A model generated the notes under the pieces. That model ran no database searches, was not told where the DNA came from, and saw only the letters and a program-made list of their open reading frames with translations. From Vibrio harveyi NBRC 15634 = ATCC 14126 = KCTC 12724 (GTDB lineage Bacteria > Pseudomonadota > Gammaproteobacteria > Enterobacterales > Vibrionaceae), in assembly GCF_001591145.1 (NCBI RefSeq), contig NZ_BCUF01000012.1:48922-112921 (forward strand): a stretch of 64,000 nucleotides of DNA, read 5' to 3'. This document shows positions 58,559 to 64,000 of this stretch, one piece after another; within the stretch, counting starts at the first letter, position 1; the number at the start of each line of letters is the position of its first letter. The position numbers were made by a program, and so were the translations under genes.

Positions 58559-59260
58559 TTACTGATTCGGCACGCCATTAAGAAACTCTTGAAAGTTCGG
58601 CGCTCGTACTCGACTCAGTACCTTCCTCATGTCTTCCATCAAGCTGTCATCAGACCAATCGACACGAATATCGATCGGCGCATGAGTATAACTTTCTATA
58701 CGAAGAGAGGCAGAATAGGTACCGCGCTTATCCCCTCCTGCTTCCAATGCGGCTTCTAGTGCAGCAATAAGCACTTCCGCTAGCGTTGCCTCATAGTTAT
58801 CACGATATTGCGGTTTGCCCCCGGCTCTCACTTGCTCAGCATTGAGCACAGTCTGAGCTAGGAACGAATCTGCAAACGCCTCAATAACCGCATCACTTTC
58901 AAGCATGTTTCCGGCAACCGCCAAATCTTGAAGTGCTAGGGAGCCGACGTACGCGATGTTCTCTTCGCCGTTTATAAACGCGGTATGGCCATGTTTGTCC
59001 ATTACCATACATTGGCGCTTGGCGAATTCCGCATCACCTTCTTTCAAACGGTCAATCACCTCATGACAAGACAGTCCTTGAGATAACCATCGCTTGGCAT
59101 TGTCTGCATACCAAGGATTGGTAAACAAACCTTGAGTTGCACAGGCGCCAACTCCACGCCAACTGTGGTTCACATAACCACCAACGGCAACACCGCCAGT
59201 GGCTGTGATGGAAGCCGATAATCCCGTTTCAGGATTAACATGAATAAGTGAAATCGTCAT
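58559..59260 (-). CDS. DUF1028 family protein (Ntn-hydrolase-like)
   Basis: The 233-residue protein begins MTISLIHVNPETGLSASITA and contains VAVGGYVNHSWRGVGACATQ and the LSCHEVIDRLKEGDAEFAKRQ segment typical of DUF1028. The fold is thought to be of the N-terminal-nucleophile hydrolase type, with a conserved N-terminal Thr exposed after removal of Met. It is the last gene of an operon with a YfcC-type carrier and an M20 amidohydrolase, so a role in splitting an amide of the same substrate is likely. The ATG at 59258-59260 is chosen over an upstream frame that overlaps the previous gene. Confidence 0.85.
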   Translation of the reverse strand: MTISLIHVNPETGLSASITATGGVAVGGYVNHSWRGVGACATQGLFTNPWYADNAKRWLSQGLSCHEVIDRLKEGDAEFAKRQCMVMDKHGHTAFINGEENIAYVGSLALQDLAVAGNMLESDAVIEAFADSFLAQTVLNAEQVRAGGKPQYRDNYEATLAEVLIAALEAALEAGGDKRGTYSASLRIESYTHAPIDIRVDWSDDSLMEDMRKVLSRVRAPNFQEFLNGVPNQ

Positions 59261-59282
59261 AGATTCTCGATATAAAAAGACG

Positions 59283-60674
59283 TTAGTAGCCGACCATTTG
59301 TCCAATAAACAGCGCCAACCAACACAAGGCGTAAACAAATACCATGAATGGCATAATTGCCTTTAACCACTGCTCGTAAGAGACGCGACCCAGCGCCAAC
59401 ATGGCTAGCGTACCACCAGAAGTCGGTACAATAAGGTTGGTAAGACCATCACCAACTTGGAATGCAGTGATCATAAGCTGACGGCTCATGCCAGTAAGAT
59501 CTGCAACAGGAATTAGGATCGGCATGGTCACCATCGCTTGACCAGAACCCGATGGCACAAATAGGTTGATCACACCTTGCACCACACTTGCGACAATCGC
59601 AGAGATAGCAATCGGCATATCTTGGATAAGTGAGCTCAGCGCGTTAACGATGGTATCGATGATTTGCGCTTGGTCGAGAATGATTTGAATCGACGCCGCA
59701 ACACCAATCACCAATGCACCTGCGGTTACGCCCGATGCACCTTCCATCATTTGCTTCACAATGCCATTCGCACTTAAACCGTTCACCGCACCGATCACAA
59801 TTGCCATTAATAAGAACAGACCTGCGATCTCGTTGATGTACCAACCGTTAGCAAATACGCCGTAAAGCATCACACCAAGACCAGCTAGGAATACGCCTAG
59901 CGTCAGTTTGTCTTTCTTCTCTAGGTGGTATTCCGATAAATCTTTGCTTAAGCCTTCTGCTGAATCTGGCTCTTTAAACTCCATCTTCGCCACACGAGTA
60001 CAGATGTAATAAGACAGCAATGCAAGAGAGGAAATTACCATCGCTGCACGCAACCAAGCGCCCGAGAAAGTAGGCAGTTCAGCAATACCTTGAGCCACAC
60101 CTACGGTATAAGGGTTGATTGGTGACAGTGCAAAGCCTACACCGATACCGCCCACTGCCATTACCGTACCGACAAGGCTGGAGTAACCAACCGCAGCAGA
60201 AATCAGAACCGCAACCGGAACGAGTGCGATGTTGTTCTCAAAGCCTACCGCCACGCCAAAGAAACCGTAGATAAAGGTGCCGATTGTGATGATAAGATTA
60301 CGGTTCTTCACGCCGGCTTTGTTTACCGCCACACCAATCGCGTTCTCAAGCGCACCAGTGCGTTGCAAGATGTGGAACAAACCACCAGCAATGAATACGA
60401 TGAACAAGTAAGGTGCCGCGCTGATCAAACCTTTCGGAATCGCGACAAAAATGTCAAAGAAATGCACCGCAGGCACATCACTCAGATAAGCAAATGAGTT
60501 TGGGACAACGGTAGTACGACCGTCCACCACAACACGTGAGAACTCCCCGGCAGGCACAACAAAAGTCAGTAGATACGTTGCCACCAAAATCATAAAGATC
60601 AGGACCATTGGGTCCGGCATACTCTTGTACCAAGCCTTCTTCTCTGTTGTCTCCATCTTTTTTGTCATATCCAT
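59283..60674 (-). CDS. YfcC/DcuC-like basic amino-acid or dicarboxylate carrier
   Basis: The 463-residue carrier has about 12 membrane helices. It begins MDMTKKMETTEKKAWYKSMP and contains the family-typical TYLLTFVVPAGEFSRVVVDG, GVAVGFENNIALVPVAVLIS, LFVPSGSGQAMVTMPILIP and GLTNLIVPTSGGTLAMLALG. YfcC-type proteins move amino acids or C4-dicarboxylates. Next to an amidohydrolase it probably imports the carbamoylated or ureido substrate. AAGGAGAG lies before the ATG at 60672-60674. Confidence 0.88.
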   Translation of the reverse strand: MDMTKKMETTEKKAWYKSMPDPMVLIFMILVATYLLTFVVPAGEFSRVVVDGRTTVVPNSFAYLSDVPAVHFFDIFVAIPKGLISAAPYLFIVFIAGGLFHILQRTGALENAIGVAVNKAGVKNRNLIITIGTFIYGFFGVAVGFENNIALVPVAVLISAAVGYSSLVGTVMAVGGIGVGFALSPINPYTVGVAQGIAELPTFSGAWLRAAMVISSLALLSYYICTRVAKMEFKEPDSAEGLSKDLSEYHLEKKDKLTLGVFLAGLGVMLYGVFANGWYINEIAGLFLLMAIVIGAVNGLSANGIVKQMMEGASGVTAGALVIGVAASIQIILDQAQIIDTIVNALSSLIQDMPIAISAIVASVVQGVINLFVPSGSGQAMVTMPILIPVADLTGMSRQLMITAFQVGDGLTNLIVPTSGGTLAMLALGRVSYEQWLKAIMPFMVFVYALCWLALFIGQMVGY

Positions 60675-60806
60675 AACAAAATCTCTCCTTAGTATAGGAA
60701 TGAAAACCCATTGGTATGAGCCTTCACGTTCACAAGCTAAAACCAAGTCTTGGTTTTGAAAGTAAAAAAGAGGATGAATCCCCACCCTCTCTTGTGTTAT
60801 TTCGCT

Positions 60807-62054
60807 TTATTGGTGTTTCATCAGCATGCAGAAATGGTTCAGAACCTCGACTGCTGCTACTAGGTCTTGTTGTAAAATCGCTTCATCAGGATGATGGCTA
60901 ACCCCGCCCGTACAACGCATAAACAACATCGCAATATCCGTCAGCTCACACACAGCCAGACCATCATGACCCGCGCCACTGAATAGATGTTTGGTGTCAA
61001 TATTGGATAGTGCGATCGCTTGAGTAAGTGCCGAAGAAAGTGAATCAGAACAGGTGACAGCAGCTTGCTCATAAGTTTGTTCGTGGTGATACGCGAGGTT
61101 GTATTGCGCCATCAAGGTTTGAATGTTCTCCAGCATTTCTTTTCGTGCGGCAATGCGAGAGGCATCATTTGGAGAGCGCAGTTCGATAGTGATGTCCGTC
61201 TGCTGAGGAATCACATTCACACCATTTGGGAAGTTGGCGATTTTACCTACGACGCCCACTAGGTCGTCTTCACGTTTGCACAGTTGGTCAAACATATGAA
61301 TGACCTGAGCTGCCCCAACTAGCGCATCTTGACGCATGTCCATTGGCACGGTGCCTGCGTGTCCGGCTTTGCCAACAATCGACAAAGTATGACGCTCAAT
61401 CCCAGTGATGGCAGTAACCACACCGACCGGCAAGTTCGCTTGTTCAAGCTGTGGCCCTTGCTCAATATGCAGTTCCACAAAGCCCAACACCTTTTCTTTG
61501 TCGTAAGCGTCTTTTTCGATCTGATCTGGATGACAACCAAACGACGTTAACGCTTCACGCATGGTCACACCGTGGGCATCTCGCGCATCCAGCACACTTG
61601 GCTCAAACGTCCCAGATATCGCTTTTGAGCCAAGTAGTGTCGATTGGAATCGAGTTCCCTCTTCATCGCTAAAGGCAATCACATCAATATTGAATGGGAA
61701 TTCGAATTTCTGTTGATGAAAATAGTGAATCAACGCAACTGGTAGAATCACACCCAAGATGCCATCGTATTTACCACCATTTGGCACCGTGTCTTGGTGA
61801 GAGCCAAAAATCAGCGTCTGGGCATTTGGATTTGGGCTGTGATAGCGACCAATAAGATTTGCAGCATTGTCCATGCGCACTTCCATACCAGACAACAGCA
61901 TCCACTCACGTAGTTTTTCATTCGCTTTTGCGTGCTCTTCACTGGCACATAAGCGAGTAACACCTTCGCTATCTGGGTCTTGGGTTTGGCTGCATTGAGC
62001 AATATCTTCCAACCACTCCCACGCTAGGCTGGCAGTTTCTACAAATTTTTCCAT
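60807..62054 (-). CDS. M20 family amidohydrolase (N-carbamoyl-L-amino acid hydrolase / allantoate amidohydrolase type)
   Basis: The 415-residue enzyme has the metal-binding FGSHQDTVPNGGKYDGILGV (His, Asp), the catalytic FSDEEGTRFQSTLLGSKA (Glu-Glu), ELHIEQGPQLEQ (His) and a C-terminal LFSGAGHDGLAV (His). The middle part is the dimerisation domain. These hydrolyse a carbamoyl or ureido group. I cannot tell allantoate from N-carbamoyl amino acids by eye, and no other allantoin genes are in the window. It is first in the operon, behind two strong palindromes. Confidence 0.88.
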   Translation of the reverse strand: MEKFVETASLAWEWLEDIAQCSQTQDPDSEGVTRLCASEEHAKANEKLREWMLLSGMEVRMDNAANLIGRYHSPNPNAQTLIFGSHQDTVPNGGKYDGILGVILPVALIHYFHQQKFEFPFNIDVIAFSDEEGTRFQSTLLGSKAISGTFEPSVLDARDAHGVTMREALTSFGCHPDQIEKDAYDKEKVLGFVELHIEQGPQLEQANLPVGVVTAITGIERHTLSIVGKAGHAGTVPMDMRQDALVGAAQVIHMFDQLCKREDDLVGVVGKIANFPNGVNVIPQQTDITIELRSPNDASRIAARKEMLENIQTLMAQYNLAYHHEQTYEQAAVTCSDSLSSALTQAIALSNIDTKHLFSGAGHDGLAVCELTDIAMLFMRCTGGVSHHPDEAILQQDLVAAVEVLNHFCMLMKHQ

Positions 62055-62090
62055 CTTGAATCGCTCTTTTTCTAACCATGTTCATTTTTA

Positions 62091-62106
62091 ATTTATCATG
62101 ATAAAT
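62091..62106. promoter_or_regulatory. Palindromic operator 1 of the amidohydrolase operon
   Basis: ATTTATCATGATAAAT is a perfect 16-bp palindrome, 37 bp upstream of the amidohydrolase start. Confidence 0.7.
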
Positions 62107-62120
62107 ATCAAATGAAAGAC

Positions 62121-62136
62121 ATTTATCATGATAAAT
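62121..62136. promoter_or_regulatory. Palindromic operator 2 of the amidohydrolase operon
   Basis: The identical 16-bp palindrome, exactly 30 bp (about three helical turns) from the first, which favours cooperative binding on one DNA face. Confidence 0.7.
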
Positions 62137-62260
62137 AGACTTTTTTGTGAGAGTGATTCGATCGATAATCGGATGGTTTCATAATCAACAACCCGTACTT
62201 TTTCCAAAAAAAGAAACGTAGAAAACAGGTGACATCCTTTGAATTTCCTTCAGAATTCAA

Positions 62261-62452
62261 TAGGGTCTGTTAACCTTTCGTGCTGATTTTTGCAGCGAAT
62301 TGTTGGGTGTTTATACAAGGCAGAGACTTTGATGTGTAGTTAGCCTACATGAGAAGTCGATAACGAAGTAGAAATGGCCAACAAACGCTGCCCAAAGGGT
62401 TCGGGCTAGGCGCCCCCACAAAATTTAACCACGAAAGATAAACAGACCCTAG
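62261..62452. mobile_element. MITE-like element with terminal inverted repeats and TA flanks
   Basis: The left end GGGTCTGTTAACCTTTCGTG (62263-62282) is repeated inverted at the right end as CACGAAAGATAAACAGACCC (62430-62449) with two mismatches. TA flanks both ends, as expected for TA target duplication. The element, about 190 bp, has no open frame. It lies between the operators and the regulator gene at 62482. Confidence 0.75.
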
Positions 62453-62481
62453 ATACCGCGAGAAAAACCAGCGAGGATAAT

Positions 62482-63228
62482 GTGGCAAGCAGCGCAAAAG
62501 GACGTAGAACTCAACAATTAGCCGAATCGATCAAAGCATGGATTGTCGATCAAGCTTTACAACCCGGCGATCGTCTCCCAAGCGAAACCGACGTGATGGA
62601 AACTTTTGATGCGTCAAAAAGCACAGTACGTGAAAGCATGCGTATCTTAGAGGCTCAAGGTATTCTCTCGACCAAGACTGGGCCAAAAGGCGGTGTGTTT
62701 GTTAGCGAAATGAGTGAGAACAAAGCTCAGGCACTACTGAGTAACTACCTGTTCTTCAAAGACGTTTCAATTTCTGATCTGTACCAGATCCGCTTATCTC
62801 TGGAACCAGAGATCGCAGCATCATTGGCGGGCACATTGACCGATGAGCAACTTGCTCGTCTCGATCAGCAGATCGATAAGTACCAGACGCCACCGGAAGA
62901 TGTGTATCAAGAGCGCGAACACCACATTGCATCGATTGAGTTTCACAGCCTCTTAGCGAGCTATTCTGGTAACGAGCTGCTGAAGTTTGTGGTTCGCTTT
63001 ACTGCGCAAATGCTTACCGAGCTAACGATTTATCGCAAACTGTATGAACCGGGCAACCACAAGCTGTGGCAAACGGGTGTGCAAAGCCAACGTGCACTGG
63101 TTGAAGCATTGCGTAAAAGTGACGCATCAAAAGCCAAGCAAGTGATGGAACAACACATGCTGACCGCGCATCAATTGATGAAGAAACAAGAAGCTGAAGT
63201 GGCGAACCGTTTTCTCACAGAAAGCTAA
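62482..63228 (+). CDS. FadR-type GntR regulator of the amidohydrolase operon
   Basis: The 248-residue regulator has a winged helix (QLAESIKAWIVDQALQPGDR through GILSTKTGPKGGVFV, residues 10-77) and an FCD-type domain with the metal-site histidine pattern HIASIEFHSLLASYSGN. The start is a GTG with GAGGA 4 nt before it. It is divergent from the amidohydrolase operon and so its likely regulator. The element inserted 30 bp upstream may supply or disrupt its promoter. Confidence 0.88.
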   Translation: MASSAKGRRTQQLAESIKAWIVDQALQPGDRLPSETDVMETFDASKSTVRESMRILEAQGILSTKTGPKGGVFVSEMSENKAQALLSNYLFFKDVSISDLYQIRLSLEPEIAASLAGTLTDEQLARLDQQIDKYQTPPEDVYQEREHHIASIEFHSLLASYSGNELLKFVVRFTAQMLTELTIYRKLYEPGNHKLWQTGVQSQRALVEALRKSDASKAKQVMEQHMLTAHQLMKKQEAEVANRFLTES

Positions 63229-63256
63229 TTGGCTCGCCATCGTTTGAAATGCTGAA

Positions 63257-63709
63257 TTAAGCGTGATTGGCTAAGGTCATTTTACGCACCAAACGGAAGA
63301 ATTCATCGGATTCTTCTTCCGTCAGGCAAGAGAAGAAATCTTGTTTGAGGTTAGTCATGATGCGGTGCACTTTGCGTACCGCTTCTACCCCTTCTTTTGT
63401 GAGTGTTAGAATCTTTAATCTCTGATTGGTTTCGCTCTTAGAGACTTGTACAAAGCCACGCTTTTCTAAGTTGTCCACCATGCGTTTTGCGACACTTCGC
63501 TCTGTTAGTACCGCATCCGCCAATTCTTGCTGACTCATCGGTTGAAACTCTTCCAACGCTGCCAAGGCACTCGCCATTTCCAACGTCATCAAGTTCTGAC
63601 GCGATAACTCTGCTTGTGCACGATTACGGAATGTTCGGTGCATCACACCACACACAAACATTGGGCTTTGATCCAACACGGATATCGGAGAAATCTTCTG
63701 ATCTTTCAT
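63257..63709 (-). CDS. MarR-family transcriptional regulator
   Basis: The 150-residue regulator has the central winged helix PMSQQELADAVLTERSVAKRMVDNLEKRGFVQVSKSETNQR (about residues 60-100) between helical dimerisation ends. I place the start at the ATG at 63707-63709; the open frame continues upstream only into the repeat at 63763 and beyond, which is not protein-coding. Ligand and targets are unknown. It is convergent with the FadR-type regulator gene. Confidence 0.85.
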   Translation of the reverse strand: MKDQKISPISVLDQSPMFVCGVMHRTFRNRAQAELSRQNLMTLEMASALAALEEFQPMSQQELADAVLTERSVAKRMVDNLEKRGFVQVSKSETNQRLKILTLTKEGVEAVRKVHRIMTNLKQDFFSCLTEEESDEFFRLVRKMTLANHA

Positions 63710-63762
63710 ATTGCCTGTTCTACTTTCGGCTTTGTTTTCAATTGGATAGTCTGGTGCTTGCA

Positions 63763-64000
63763 AGAGATTCCCGACTGCGCTCCTTCGTCGCTTTCGGGAA
63801 TGACGAGAAACACAACCGAGAGAGCAACATCCCGTCATTCCGACGAGCCTAAGCGAGATCAGGAATCTAATTGCCGCGAGCTCTCACTCAATATTTCACA
63901 TCAAGCCACAGCTCTCGGTGAGCAGATTCTGAATCACGCTCGTCCCTCGCTGTTCAGAATGACGAGAAACATAATCGAGAGAGCACCACCCCGTCATTCC
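63763..64000. repeat. Tandem copies of a dispersed Vibrio intergenic repeat
   Basis: The block GGGAATGACGAGAAACACAA, CCGAGAGAGCA, then CCCGTCATTCC at about 63796-63842 recurs as CAGAATGACGAGAAACATAA, TCGAGAGAGCA, CCCCGTCATTCC at 63955-64000, a spacing of about 160 bp. The first copy is followed by GACGAGCCTAAGCGAGATCA. Short inverted segments (GATTCCCGA / GGGAATGA) flank each. The second copy runs off the window. Confidence 0.75.

Noticed and set aside
30499..62481. Integrative element or genomic island carrying the alginate genes
   Set aside because: No integrase, attachment site or tRNA boundary is visible and base composition does not shift obviously; only the truncated DMT gene hints at a junction.
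63710..63838. N-terminal extension of the MarR frame
   Set aside because: The extension is translated dispersed repeat, rich in Arg and Ser, and the internal ATG fits the family.

Overview
The window looks like a piece of a Vibrio chromosome, probably chromosome 1 of the Harveyi clade (V. alginolyticus, V. diabolicus or V. natriegens relatives). The evidence is the gene order lrp-ftsK-lolA-rarA-serS next to bioA/bioB, a marine enzyme set (M9 collagenase, sphingomyelinase, complete alginate catabolism), about 45% G+C, and dispersed Vibrio-type intergenic repeats. I see no rRNA, tRNA, CRISPR array, prophage or intact insertion sequence. The species cannot be fixed from the sequence alone.

Layout. 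(1) 1-17.6 kb is conserved housekeeping DNA: the divergent bioB/bioA pair with a palindromic operator, a DksA-type zinc-finger protein, two small exported unknowns, serS, rarA, lolA, ftsK, divergent lrp/ald, a SAM methyltransferase, cysB, a membrane-anchored coiled-coil protein, miaE and a YdjM-type membrane protein. (2) 17.8-30.5 kb is more accessory: a secreted M9 collagenase, a chemoreceptor, a sphingomyelinase translationally coupled to a LifO-type foldase, a Fur-box gene of unknown function, a tryptophanyl-tRNA synthetase preceded by what looks like a complete Trp-codon attenuator, and katG. (3) 30.9-57.6 kb is an alginate-utilisation region. It holds a KdgM-type porin, a PF05426 lyase and a PL6 lipoprotein lyase for the cell envelope, two paralogous sodium:solute symporters, two tandem PL17 oligoalginate lyases, KdgF, two candidate DEHU reductases (beta-hydroxyacid dehydrogenase type and SDR type), KdgK and Eda. 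It also has two paralogous FadR-type regulators, a MATE and an AEC transporter, and a DUF294/exonuclease pair that seems unrelated to the pathway. (4) 57.7-64 kb holds an exported FAH-fold protein, an operon for a carbamoyl-amino-acid or allantoate-like substrate (M20 amidohydrolase, YfcC carrier, DUF1028) divergent from a third FadR-type regulator, a MarR regulator, and repeats.

How the alginate genes work together: surface and periplasmic lyases cut alginate, the porin and symporters import oligomers, PL17 enzymes release unsaturated monomers, KdgF helps open them to DEHU, a reductase makes 2-keto-3-deoxygluconate, and KdgK plus Eda feed pyruvate and glyceraldehyde-3-phosphate into central metabolism. 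A recurring 13-bp palindrome, ATTGT-N3-ACAAT, lies upstream of nearly every transcription unit in this region and of none that I noticed outside it. It fits the TnGTnnnACnA operator pattern of FadR-type regulators, so I propose it as the operator of the local regulator(s).

The observations most worth following are this operator family, the attenuator of the second-type trpS, the sphingomyelinase-foldase pair, and the twin ATTTATCATGATAAAT palindromes in front of the amidohydrolase operon. Start codons were re-chosen where a better ribosome site or family alignment lies inside a longer open frame; those cases are stated.
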